From Kiritimatiellales bacterium (GTDB taxonomy: Bacteria; Verrucomicrobiota; Kiritimatiellia; Kiritimatiellales; Pontiellaceae): a stretch of DNA of 15,389 nt. The stretch spans positions 1-15,389 of the forward strand of contig DAOVNC010000029.1 of the NCBI GenBank assembly GCA_030630445.1. The letters run 5' to 3'. How positions within the stretch are numbered: the first letter of the stretch is position 1; every line of letters begins with the position of its first letter. A program made the position numbers and the translations under genes. Shown in pieces: positions 1-6,507 of the stretch. The notes beneath the pieces are model-generated. The model saw nothing but the letters and a program-made list of their open reading frames with translations, did not search any database and was not told the DNA's origin.

Positions 1-372
1 GTTCTTGGGCAGGTAGAGGTCGAGCCGGAGCGATTCGCCGTCGGCCACGGCATATTCCAGATCCCGATGGACGGTTGTGTTTTCCGGAGGCTGTCGTTTG
101 CGCGATGGCTTCCGAGGGCTGGAAGGTTTGTTGCGGGCTTTCATGGCGGCATCGAATTCATCGCGGGTGACCGTGCCGTCCTTGTCGCTGTCCATGCGGT
201 CGAACAGTTTCGGGTTCCCGCTAAATTCATCCGTTGTGATAATGCCGTCTTGGTCTTTGTCATGGTGCCCCAAAAGGCGGTCATAGGTGAATCCTTGCCG
301 TTGGGCGACCAAAGGTGAAAGGGCGGAAAGGAATAGCGCGGCAAACACTCCGAATTTCGACATGGTTTTCAT
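1..372 (-). CDS. Secreted EF-hand protein with start of alpha/beta-hydrolase domain (3' part beyond the left edge)
   Basis: The reading frame is open from a start near 372 to base 1, so only the N-terminal ~124 residues are visible. It starts with a signal peptide (MKTMSKFGVFAALFLSALSPLVAQ, cleavage likely after LVA). Two canonical EF-hand calcium loops follow, DKDQDGIITTDE and DSDKDGTVTRDE, then a basic proline-rich linker. The visible end, YAVADGESLRLDLYLPKN, is the usual opening strand of BD-FAE/esterase-type alpha/beta hydrolases. EF-hand loops bind Ca2+, and such fusions are common among secreted enzymes of PVC bacteria. The catalytic Ser, Asp and His would lie beyond the edge, so enzymatic activity is inferred. 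AGGAG at 378-382 precedes three in-frame ATGs at 375, 372 and 363; 372 has the best spacing (5 bases). The gene is divergent from the outer-membrane protein gene to its right. Confidence 0.8.
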   Translation of the reverse strand, partial: MKTMSKFGVFAALFLSALSPLVAQRQGFTYDRLLGHHDKDQDGIITTDEFSGNPKLFDRMDSDKDGTVTRDEFDAAMKARNKPSSPRKPSRKRQPPENTTVHRDLEYAVADGESLRLDLYLPKN

Positions 373-602
373 CATCGCTCCTACGTTGCGCAGATAACGC
401 ATGAGCCCGCAATTTATTTTGCAGCCGGGATCATCGATCTCTCCCTACAGCATGGAGAAGTATTTATATGCCTGGTTTTTACGCGGTTTGGAATATGTGT
501 GTTGGGAAAAGATGTAGGGCTTCGACCCATTCTCCGTTGTTGCACTTGTCCGGTCAAGAATCTTGGTAATAGCGATCCACTTAAGGCCGTCATCCAGCGG
601 AT

Positions 603-730
603 TTCAGCTTAAGTTTATAGGTTTCGAATATACGTAAGTTAGAAAACAACAACTATAGAAAATAATAGAATAAGTATAATATAATATTAATTATACATTA
701 TATCTATACATATAAATAAATTCTTTTTCG
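603..730. other. Very AT-rich intergenic tract
   Basis: This is the right half of the gap between the EF-hand gene and the outer-membrane protein gene. It is built almost entirely of A and T, with many TATAAT-like, TATACATTATAT-like and ATTAATTATAC-like words, against a clearly GC-rich background elsewhere. No coding frame or RNA fold is recognisable. It could act as an UP element, a bent or easily melted segment, or a site for a nucleoid-silencing protein in front of the 838-3829 operon. The left half of the gap (about 383-600) has ordinary composition, and nothing is identifiable in it apart from room for a minus-strand promoter. Confidence 0.7.
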
Positions 731-731
731 G

Positions 732-755
732 TTGACAATAAAACCCGAGTATAAT
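732..755 (+). promoter_or_regulatory. Promoter-like hexamers TTGACA and TATAAT upstream of the outer-membrane protein gene
   Basis: A perfect TTGACA lies at 732-737 and a perfect TATAAT at 750-755, directly after the AT-rich tract. The spacer is only 12 bp, well short of the usual 16-18 bp for a housekeeping sigma factor, so the two may not work as one promoter. TATAAT may function with the AT tract as an UP-like element, or another sigma factor or an activator may be used. A transcript starting about 762 would carry a ~75-base leader before the ATG at 838. Confidence 0.35.
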
Positions 756-837
756 ACCCACAGGACTATAAGGCTATGTTGGCTGATGTATTAACTGGTG
801 TCCTGAAAGGGTGTCACAACAAAACAAGGGGGATAGA

Positions 838-1551
838 ATGACGGAAATTAGCAGGAAGATGGTATTGGCAGCAGTAGTTTTGGCGCTTGCGCCAATGGGG
901 CGGGCTCAAGTCAATTCGGACGGTGACTGGCAGTTTTGGACCCATGAAAGGGCAAACATCAAGATTACGGATAAAGTGACCGGTACGGTTGGTGCGATGT
1001 ATCGTTTTGGCGATGATATGTCGGACCTTTGGTACCAGCACTACGATGCGGGGGTGATCTTCAAGACGACCAAGTGGTTGAACATCATGGCATCCTATCG
1101 GTTGAAGATGGTGGACTTCAGCGATTTTCCGGACAAAAATTTTCCGGGCAATGAGTGGAAGAACATCCACAACCCGAGCCTCAACTTTATTTTTACGCAC
1201 AAGCTCGGAAAGGTCAAATTGAAGAACAATTGCCGTTTTTCATACTGGAACTACGACAGCGAATTCGGCAGAGACGACCTATTGTACTATAGGAACATCT
1301 TCATGGTGGCAGGTCCCGCTTGGACGAAGGCCAAGATCTCTCCGTATATCCAGGAAGACTTCTTTTTAAACACCGACATTGGCCAAGTTGATCGGAACAG
1401 GCTTTCAACCGGTGTGATGGTCGGCAAGTGGGGCGTCGTAACCCCCAAGTTGTATGTGATGTGGCAAGCGTTCAACCCGACAGGCCTGGAGAGCGGCAGC
1501 ATCAACAAGGATAACTTCATCGCCGGTCTAGATTTCAAATTCAAGTTTTAG
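838..1551 (+). CDS. DUF2490-type outer-membrane beta-barrel protein
   Basis: A 237-residue protein with an N-terminal signal peptide (cleavage after GRA, residue 23) followed by alternating aromatic/polar strands, such as DWQFWTHERANIKI and NIMASYRLKM. It ends in an aromatic residue (FKFKF), the classic C-terminal Phe signal for outer-membrane barrel assembly. The overall pattern (W-F-E start, YRFGDD, YYRN, final barrel strand) fits the DUF2490 family, whose function is unknown. The start at 838 is preferred because AAGGGGGA (826-833) sits just upstream and the signal peptide then begins normally; an upstream GTG at 811 would add nine hydrophilic residues. It is first in a same-strand set with the YedE permease and the rhodanese lipoprotein. 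A porin-like role for their substrate or redox partner is inferred, not shown. Confidence 0.8.
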   Translation: MTEISRKMVLAAVVLALAPMGRAQVNSDGDWQFWTHERANIKITDKVTGTVGAMYRFGDDMSDLWYQHYDAGVIFKTTKWLNIMASYRLKMVDFSDFPDKNFPGNEWKNIHNPSLNFIFTHKLGKVKLKNNCRFSYWNYDSEFGRDDLLYYRNIFMVAGPAWTKAKISPYIQEDFFLNTDIGQVDRNRLSTGVMVGKWGVVTPKLYVMWQAFNPTGLESGSINKDNFIAGLDFKFKF

Positions 1552-1555
1552 AAAC

Positions 1556-1573
1556 AGCCATCCGGATGGTTTT
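1556..1573 (+). terminator. Weak hairpin with short T-run between the outer-membrane protein and YedE genes
   Basis: The 12-bp palindrome CCATCCGGATGG (1558-1569) is immediately followed by TTTT (1570-1573) a few bases after the stop codon. The RNA stem is only 4-6 bp including a G-U pair, so this is at best a partial terminator or attenuator that could make the barrel gene more abundant than the downstream genes. The next gene has its own good ribosome binding site. Confidence 0.35.
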
Positions 1574-1606
1574 AAACGCACATATGAAATTGTAAGGAGT
1601 AGACGC

Positions 1607-2818
1607 ATGGCAGAGGAGCGATGGATAGAAATAAAAGGACTGTGGAACACCCTATTCAAGGGGGTGTGGCCCATGTGGGTGGCAGGGATACTACTTGGAT
1701 TTATCAATGTATGCCTGTTTCTGGTAAAGTCGCCATGGGGTGGAACCCCCAGCTTCGTGAGCTGGGGCCAGAACCTCTATCAGTCCCTGGGTGTAATGGA
1801 TACGGCGGGCTTGAAGCCTGTATTGGAGAATCGCTACGGTGTGTTGGGGCTGATGACGATACTGGGAGCCATGAGCGCGGCCTTGATGGGGCGCCAGTTC
1901 TGTCTGCGCATTGCTGCGCCGGGCGAGCTCTTCAAGGGGTTGTTCGGCGGGATCTTGATGGGTTTGGGAGCCACACTTGGCATTGGCTGCACGATCGGCG
2001 GGTTCGTCACGGGCTGGTCTGCACTATCAAGCGGAGCCATTTTCCTGACGATCGGATTGATGATCGGCACCATCGGCGGCTTTCGCTACTTGCTTTGGGA
2101 AATGGATCATCTGCCCTTTATGCGGAAAGGCAAACGATTCGAATTTCTTAACGTGAAGAATCGAAAAAGCCCGCTCCAGCCCGTTCTGGGCTCCCTTCTC
2201 TTTATCGGCTTGCTCGTTGCGGCACTCTTCCGCTACACAAACCTTCCGGTATTGACTTGGTTTGCCGTGTGCGGTCTGCTGATCGGGGTGATCTGCCAGC
2301 GCTCGAAGTTTTGCGTGGTGCGCGCATTCCGCGAACCCTTCCTGACCGGCATGAGCGAAGCGCCAATCGGTGTCTTTGCAGCTCTCTTGGTCGGTATCTT
2401 TGGCTTTACCCTCATTAAATACATGGGCATTGGCACAAACTCCCCCGAGGAAGCGCGTACGCTGGCCCTGACGGGCGTATACGCCAATTTCTGGCTGCGC
2501 GGCCTTATTGGCGGGGTGATCTTCGGAGTGGGAATGGTACTGGCCGGCGGTTGTGCGGTCGGCACCATGTGGCGGGTCGGCGAAGGCCATGTCCAGCTTT
2601 GGCTCGCTGCGCTGGGCATCATGCTTGCCGCGCCGCTGTCGAAAAAATTCCTCGTCCCCAAGTTTGCCGCGGCCCTTCCCGAGTGGGGAAAGCTGAAGGT
2701 GTTCCTTGCGGATTGGGTGGGATACGGTGGAGCGGTTCTTATTTTCCTGCTGATCATTCTGGTGTGGTACTGGTTTGTGACGTGGAACGAGCGCACGGAT
2801 AAATTTACCTGCATGTAG
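1607..2818 (+). CDS. YeeE/YedE family membrane protein (probable thiosulfate/sulfur-compound permease)
   Basis: A 403-residue polytopic membrane protein with many hydrophobic segments and the internal two-fold repeat typical of YeeE/YedE (DUF395) proteins. The first half carries GRQFC (Cys99) and GATLGIGC (Cys128). The second half carries QRSKFC (Cys236) and VLAGGCAVG (Cys316). In characterised YeeE/TsuA, cysteines in such loops line the path and relay thiosulfate across the inner membrane; correspondence of these four is inferred by motif. The start at 1607 has AAGGAG (1594-1599) at 7-base spacing. It lies 55 bp after the barrel gene and 30 bp before the tandem-rhodanese lipoprotein gene, so sulfur uptake coupled to persulfide transfer is plausible. 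Related YedE proteins occur with selenium metabolism, so the substrate could also be a selenium compound. Confidence 0.85.
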   Translation: MAEERWIEIKGLWNTLFKGVWPMWVAGILLGFINVCLFLVKSPWGGTPSFVSWGQNLYQSLGVMDTAGLKPVLENRYGVLGLMTILGAMSAALMGRQFCLRIAAPGELFKGLFGGILMGLGATLGIGCTIGGFVTGWSALSSGAIFLTIGLMIGTIGGFRYLLWEMDHLPFMRKGKRFEFLNVKNRKSPLQPVLGSLLFIGLLVAALFRYTNLPVLTWFAVCGLLIGVICQRSKFCVVRAFREPFLTGMSEAPIGVFAALLVGIFGFTLIKYMGIGTNSPEEARTLALTGVYANFWLRGLIGGVIFGVGMVLAGGCAVGTMWRVGEGHVQLWLAALGIMLAAPLSKKFLVPKFAAALPEWGKLKVFLADWVGYGGAVLIFLLIILVWYWFVTWNERTDKFTCM

Positions 2819-2848
2819 GCAATTTTGAATACAAAGGAAACATTGATT

Positions 2849-3829
2849 ATGAAACAGTTTATTGGATGTACACTACTCATTGCCTTGCTGGCCGGTTGCG
2901 GCGGAGAAGGCTTCTACGTAAAGAAATACTCCGAGGAATATGCCCGGAAAAATCTGGTGCCGGTGGCTCCGGCGAAGATCTATGCGAGCGCCAAGGAACT
3001 TGCAACCGAAGCCTACGACCGGGTTGACATCATCTCGGTCAGCGAATACGACCAGTTCGCCAAGAGCGGGAAACCCCACCTGTTGCTCGATATTCGCGAG
3101 AAGAAGGAGTTCGAGGCCGGAGCCTACGACAACGCCATCCACCTCCCGCGTGGCGTTCTTGAGTTCAAGATCTTCGATCCGGAGAAATGGAAAACCGTCA
3201 CCACCGTTCGCTCCCTTCCTTTGAAAAAGGAGCCAATCGTTGTCTATTGCAAGAGCGGCCTTCGCAGCGCGTTGGCGGCCGACAGTCTGCAACATCTCGG
3301 GTTTCCGGACGTCAAGATGATCCGCGGGGGTTGGGATCAGCAGAAAAAGGGTCTCGCCGACGAAGGCTCGCAACCGGTCAAACGCGAGCATCCGCCAGAA
3401 AAGATCATTGGCCTGTTCAAGACGGGCGAAGAGATGGCTGCCGCGGTCAAACCGCACTGCAATGCGATCTCGGTCGCCAAGTTTAAAGACTATCTTGCCG
3501 CGACCCCGAACGTCTATCTGTTCGATCTTCGCCAGCCCAAGGAGTACGAGGGGGGCCACATCGATGGTGCCATCCTGTCACCGCGGGGTGTATTCGCGTT
3601 CCAAGCCAGCATTCCAAAGAAATGGGCCAAGGTGAAGACCGAACGCCCCATTCCTTCCAAAAGCGACCCGATCGTCGTCTACTGCAAGAAAGGCTCGCGC
3701 AGCGTTCTGGCGGCCGATGCCCTTCGCTCGCTTGGATTCACGAACGTTCGCTACATCGAAGGCGGATGGCTGCAGTACAAAGAGGGTCCCAGGGCTGAGC
3801 CGGTTGTTGACGATGGCGGCTGTGGGTAA
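2849..3829 (+). CDS. Lipoprotein with two rhodanese domains, both with catalytic cysteine
   Basis: A 326-residue protein with a short signal peptide ending in the lipobox LLAGC (lipidated Cys17, then Gly-Gly, which does not signal inner-membrane retention). Two rhodanese domains follow. Domain 1 (about residues 60-168) contains LLLDIREKKEFEAGAYDNA and the active-site loop CKSGLR (Cys134). Domain 2 (about 205-313) contains LFDLRQPKEYEGGHIDGA and the loop CKKGSR (Cys279). Many tandem rhodaneses keep only one active cysteine, whereas here both loops look competent for persulfide (sulfane sulfur) transfer. The start at 2849 is chosen over an in-frame TTG at 2825 because it gives a compact lipoprotein signal and has AAAGGA upstream. 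It is last in the plus-strand sulfur set after the YedE permease and converges on the Fe-S operon. Envelope localisation makes respiratory or detoxifying sulfur/selenium chemistry more likely than cytoplasmic tRNA thiolation. Confidence 0.9.
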   Translation: MKQFIGCTLLIALLAGCGGEGFYVKKYSEEYARKNLVPVAPAKIYASAKELATEAYDRVDIISVSEYDQFAKSGKPHLLLDIREKKEFEAGAYDNAIHLPRGVLEFKIFDPEKWKTVTTVRSLPLKKEPIVVYCKSGLRSALAADSLQHLGFPDVKMIRGGWDQQKKGLADEGSQPVKREHPPEKIIGLFKTGEEMAAAVKPHCNAISVAKFKDYLAATPNVYLFDLRQPKEYEGGHIDGAILSPRGVFAFQASIPKKWAKVKTERPIPSKSDPIVVYCKKGSRSVLAADALRSLGFTNVRYIEGGWLQYKEGPRAEPVVDDGGCG

Positions 3830-3914
3830 CCGGATTTTTAGCCGAGGCTGAAAAAGTCACGGAAGAGGGTCTCGTTCGGGAATGCGATTCCATCCGTCTC
3901 CCGTATACCGCCAC

Positions 3915-4949
3915 CTAGTTTTTTCCGATGTTTGGAATGGGCGTGTTGGGGAAGGGGGTGGGGCTGATGAGGGCGTCGCCGGTGCAGGTGCCGTCGCAGC
4001 GGCCGCACTGGATGCAATGGAAGTCGGCCACCTTGACGGCCTGGTTTTTTCCGACGGCGGTGATGGCCTGCACGGGGCAGGTCTTGGTGCACTGGATGCA
4101 GGCAAAACAACTTTCCGCATCGATCCGGCGGCGGCGCAGGCCGATTTTCGAGAAGAAGCCGAGCAGCACGCCGTAGGGGCAGGCGAATCGGCAGAAGGGA
4201 CGCGGCACAAAAATGCCGAGCAGCAGGGCGAAGCCGAGGGTCAGCCAGATGAAAAGGTCGCCCACGAGCACCAGTTCGGGTTCGGGGGGCGTTCCGTGCA
4301 CGAGGTCGCCGAGCTGGCCGAACCAGGCGTGGCCAGTGAAGAAGATCGGTTTGTAGACATCGAGTTTGCAGGCGAGGAAGATCCCGCTGCGCAGCGCGCC
4401 CCATGCGGTGGCGGCGAGCAGGACGAAGGGAATCAGCCGAAGGATTTGGTTGAGCCGGGCGGGGATGGGGTAGCCCTCCTTGCGGGCGAGCAGGTGCTGG
4501 ATGGCGCCGAGCGGGCAGGCGGAGGTGCAGAAGACGCGTCCGGCAAAGAAGGCGGCGACCAGCGGCATCAGGAAAAGAACAGCCACGGTTTTCCCGATCA
4601 TCTCGGGTGCGGCAAGCCCCATGCAAAAGTTGGTGGTGGCGCCGATCGGGCAGATGCAACCGCCGCGAAAGAGGCCGAAGTAGAGCAATCCAACCACACT
4701 CAATGCCGTGAACCTGCATTTCAGCTGGTGCTTAAGCGAAAGCAGGCCTGCAGCCATCAGCAGGACGGCCAGTACGACGAGATCAACGATTTCCCAGCTG
4801 AAGGGTTCGTGGAGGAATTCCTGCGGAACCAGCGCTTCTTTATAGTCGGCCAGCTCCTGCGTCGGGGGGCGTTCGCAATCTTCCACGGTTTTGGGAAAGG
4901 CGGTTCCAAGCGAAGCAAAGAGTAGGACAAGGGCAAGGGCTCGGGGCAT
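3915..4949 (-). CDS. NapH-like polytopic membrane 4Fe-4S protein
   Basis: A 344-residue protein starting with a signal-like hydrophobic segment (MPRALALVLLFASLGTAFP), a short extracytoplasmic stretch and then several membrane segments. Cysteine motifs in order are FRGGCICPIG (Cys98, Cys100), CTSACPLG (Cys141, Cys145) and CRFACPYG (Cys253, Cys257), the CxxxCP signature of NapH/NosR-type quinol-linked proteins. Two ferredoxin motifs close the protein, CFACIQCTKTCP (Cys281-291) and CIQCGRCDGTCT (Cys312-322); the last lacks the usual proline after its fourth cysteine. Such proteins pass electrons between the quinone pool or cytoplasm and extracytoplasmic Fe-S partners. The frame stays open upstream to 5252, but that part would overlap the Fe-S gene and has no signal sequence, so 4949 is chosen. 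The nearest Shine-Dalgarno-like GGAGG (12 bases away) lies in the neighbouring inverted repeat. It is last in the minus-strand operon. Confidence 0.85.
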   Translation of the reverse strand: MPRALALVLLFASLGTAFPKTVEDCERPPTQELADYKEALVPQEFLHEPFSWEIVDLVVLAVLLMAAGLLSLKHQLKCRFTALSVVGLLYFGLFRGGCICPIGATTNFCMGLAAPEMIGKTVAVLFLMPLVAAFFAGRVFCTSACPLGAIQHLLARKEGYPIPARLNQILRLIPFVLLAATAWGALRSGIFLACKLDVYKPIFFTGHAWFGQLGDLVHGTPPEPELVLVGDLFIWLTLGFALLLGIFVPRPFCRFACPYGVLLGFFSKIGLRRRRIDAESCFACIQCTKTCPVQAITAVGKNQAVKVADFHCIQCGRCDGTCTGDALISPTPFPNTPIPNIGKN

Positions 4950-4950
4950 A

Positions 4951-5036
4951 TGGAGGGACGACCTCCGTGTCGTCCTAGCGGCAGAACGGAACAGGGACTC
5001 GGCTCCGGATAGGACGACACGGAGGTCGTCCCTCCA
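4951..5036. repeat. Perfect long inverted repeat resembling a REPIN (paired REP sequences)
   Basis: The left arm 4951-4977 and right arm 5010-5036 are exact reverse complements over 27 bases, separated by a 32-base spacer. Each arm has its own competing small hairpins: GGAGG-gacga-CCTCC (4952-4966) and GGACGAC-ctccgt-GTCGTCC (4956-4975). Two palindromic REP units in opposite orientation with a short spacer is the architecture of REPINs/BIMEs mobilised by RAYT (REP-associated tyrosine transposase) proteins. No RAYT gene is in this window. The element fills the gap between the ferredoxin-like gene and the NapH-like gene of one operon, ending one base before the ATG at 4949. Its folded RNA could uncouple or tune expression of the downstream gene. 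Confidence 0.85.
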
Positions 5037-5050
5037 ATGAAAAAGCTGGT

Positions 5051-5668
5051 TCAAACACCTTCCCCCATGTAGTAGGTGCTGTCGAAGAGATAGTCGCCGC
5101 GATAGTCGTCGACCGGCTCGCGCGGGATGCGCTCGATGGCCCCTTCCGGGCAGGCGGTGGCGATGGTACACTCGTTGCAGCCGAGGCACAGGTCGGGGCG
5201 AATGACGAGGAACATGGATTTCGATCCGTGTTCGTTGCAGCGCTTTGTGCATTTTCCGCAGCCGACGCAGAGCTTGGGGTTGTTGGAGTAGAGGAACAAG
5301 CCGTCGATCCCGCCGCTAAAGTTTTTGCGCTCGACGGCATCAACCGGGCAGACGCGCTCGCCCTCGCTATCGATCTTGTCCGAGTCGATTTTCGAGTTGG
5401 TAATGTGCCCGTAGCAAACGACGCAGTTTGAGCATTTCTTTGGGTCGTTGATGGCTTTCACGGCGGAGGGCTTGCGGACGCAGGAGGTTTTGCAGAGGCC
5501 GCAGGATGTGCATTTTTCGGGGTCGATCTGCCACGCGAAGCGGCGGCCTTGGGCGATGAATTCGGCATCGTCCGAAGGCTTGGAGAGGATGCGTGCGGCG
5601 GAGGTGCCAAGCACGGCTAATCCGAGGGCATGGCCGCTACGGCGAAAAAATTCCTTGCGGTCAATCAT
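5051..5668 (-). CDS. Extracytoplasmic ferredoxin-like protein with four predicted 4Fe-4S clusters (NapG-like)
   Basis: A 205-residue protein with exactly 16 cysteines in ferredoxin-type groups: CTSCGLCKTSC (Cys53-63), CSNCVVC plus VCP (Cys79, 82, 85, 107), CVGCGKCTKRC (Cys134-144) and CLGCNECTIATACP (Cys161-173). This is the number needed for four [4Fe-4S] clusters. The N-terminus, DRKEFFRRSGHALGLAVLG, resembles a Tat signal (S/T-R-R-x-F-L-K) with Arg-Lys in place of the twin Arg, followed by a hydrophobic stretch. Export folded with cofactors, as for NapG, is therefore likely but not certain. Its ATG at 5668 overlaps the stop of the binding-protein gene as ATGA, indicating translational coupling. 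As in napG-napH pairs, it is followed by a polytopic CxxxCP membrane partner, here after a REPIN-like insert. The C-terminal tail (residues 180-205) is acidic and tyrosine-rich. Confidence 0.87.
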   Translation of the reverse strand: MIDRKEFFRRSGHALGLAVLGTSAARILSKPSDDAEFIAQGRRFAWQIDPEKCTSCGLCKTSCVRKPSAVKAINDPKKCSNCVVCYGHITNSKIDSDKIDSEGERVCPVDAVERKNFSGGIDGLFLYSNNPKLCVGCGKCTKRCNEHGSKSMFLVIRPDLCLGCNECTIATACPEGAIERIPREPVDDYRGDYLFDSTYYMGEGV

Positions 5669-6507
5669 GGTTTATCCAGTTCCGGCGGGTTCCACGGGGC
5701 GGGCTTCACGAACCCGTTGCCGAGCAGGGTTTCGGGTGCATCCTTGCCGGAGAGCGCGAGCAGCGCCTGTTGAAGGCGGTCGGCTTCCGCTTTTTCGACC
5801 CTGTTCATGTCGAGCATGAGGGAGGTGAGCGGGATTCGCTCGGTCCAGGCCAGTATACGGAAGTCCTCCGGGCGGGCAAAGTCCACCGCGCAGTCGGCGG
5901 AGAGGGCGTAGTCGCTCAAAACGGCGGCATCGGCTTCCTCGTCGAGCAGCACGCCGACATTTTCACCGCAGCTGGCGTTGGTGTCGATTTTCCCCGGCCG
6001 AATGCCCTTTTGCTCCAGCAGCCGCTTGGCGGCTTGGTGCTTTTCATAGGCGTCGGCCTGGCCGATGTAGAGATGCTTGCCGTCCAGTCCGTCCACTGTC
6101 TGGATGGGGGAGTCGGCGGGTACCACAAAGATACCGGCCAGCCATTGGTTATTATTGGGGTCGAGCACATCCACGATGCGGCGGAAGTCCGCGCCGGCTT
6201 CCTTTTCGTGGCGCAGGGCATACCACGGCTTGCAGAGCGCGCCGTCGTACTCGCCCGAAGCGATGGCGTCTTCAAGCTGGTAGGGTTCGGAAAAATAGAC
6301 CAGCTGCAGGTCGATGCCATAGTCCGCCTTGAGTTTTTCCAAGGTTGCGGGATAGGTTCGCGCCGCGACATCGTGGACGCAGGAGCAGGCGGTATCCATG
6401 CAGTAGATGTCGTTGACCGCCAGTTTCAGTTCCAGCGGCGGGTGGGTGGCGCACCCGCTCAGCATCGCGAGGCCGCCCGCGATGAGATAGTTTGCTATGG
6501 CACGCAT
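5665..6507 (-). CDS. PhnD-like periplasmic substrate-binding lipoprotein, cysteine-rich
   Basis: A 280-residue protein beginning with a lipoprotein signal (lipobox MLSGC, Cys19). The rest fits the type II binding-protein fold of PhnD-like (phosphate/phosphite/phosphonate) proteins: a first strand ELKLAVNDIY, LEKLKADYGIDLQLVYF, YDGALCKPWYALRH, then a hinge LAGIFVVPADSPIQTVDGL. Unusual are Cys36, Cys41 and Cys43 in YCMDTACSCVHD just after strand 1, where the ligand site normally lies, plus Cys92, Cys170 and Cys186. These could bind a metal, a thiophilic anion or an Fe-S centre. No ABC permease or ATPase is encoded nearby, so transport through a classic ABC system is not supported here. Start 6507 overlaps the end of the propeller gene by 13 bases and its stop overlaps the ferredoxin gene by 4, so it is in the middle of a coupled operon. 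A longer frame to 6726 is just overlap into the propeller gene. Confidence 0.75.
   Translation of the reverse strand: MRAIANYLIAGGLAMLSGCATHPPLELKLAVNDIYCMDTACSCVHDVAARTYPATLEKLKADYGIDLQLVYFSEPYQLEDAIASGEYDGALCKPWYALRHEKEAGADFRRIVDVLDPNNNQWLAGIFVVPADSPIQTVDGLDGKHLYIGQADAYEKHQAAKRLLEQKGIRPGKIDTNASCGENVGVLLDEEADAAVLSDYALSADCAVDFARPEDFRILAWTERIPLTSLMLDMNRVEKAEADRLQQALLALSGKDAPETLLGNGFVKPAPWNPPELDKP

Noticed and set aside
3836..3856. TTTTT-AGCC-GA-GGCT-G-AAAAA near-palindrome between the convergent operons
   Set aside because: Considered as a bidirectional terminator, but on both strands the hairpin is followed by A residues rather than T residues and the GC stem is only three to four pairs, so it is not a convincing intrinsic terminator.
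3879..3891. GGAAT-GCG-ATTCC hairpin between the convergent operons
   Set aside because: The stem is only five pairs with no T-run on either side; nothing supports a terminator or site.
3882..4925. 347-residue plus-strand open frame opposite the NapH-like gene
   Set aside because: It is antisense to a gene with clear Fe-S motifs and membrane segments; its translation is rich in Gly, Glu and Ala with no family features, as expected of a GC-rich shadow frame.
4951..5036. CRISPR or attachment-site interpretation of the inverted repeat
   Set aside because: There are only two copies in inverted orientation, one spacer and no cas or integrase gene; a REP pair explains it better.
4950..5252. N-terminal extension of the NapH-like protein
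   Set aside because: The extra 101 residues are Arg/His-rich out-of-frame readings of the ferredoxin gene and the repeat; a proper signal segment begins only at 4949.
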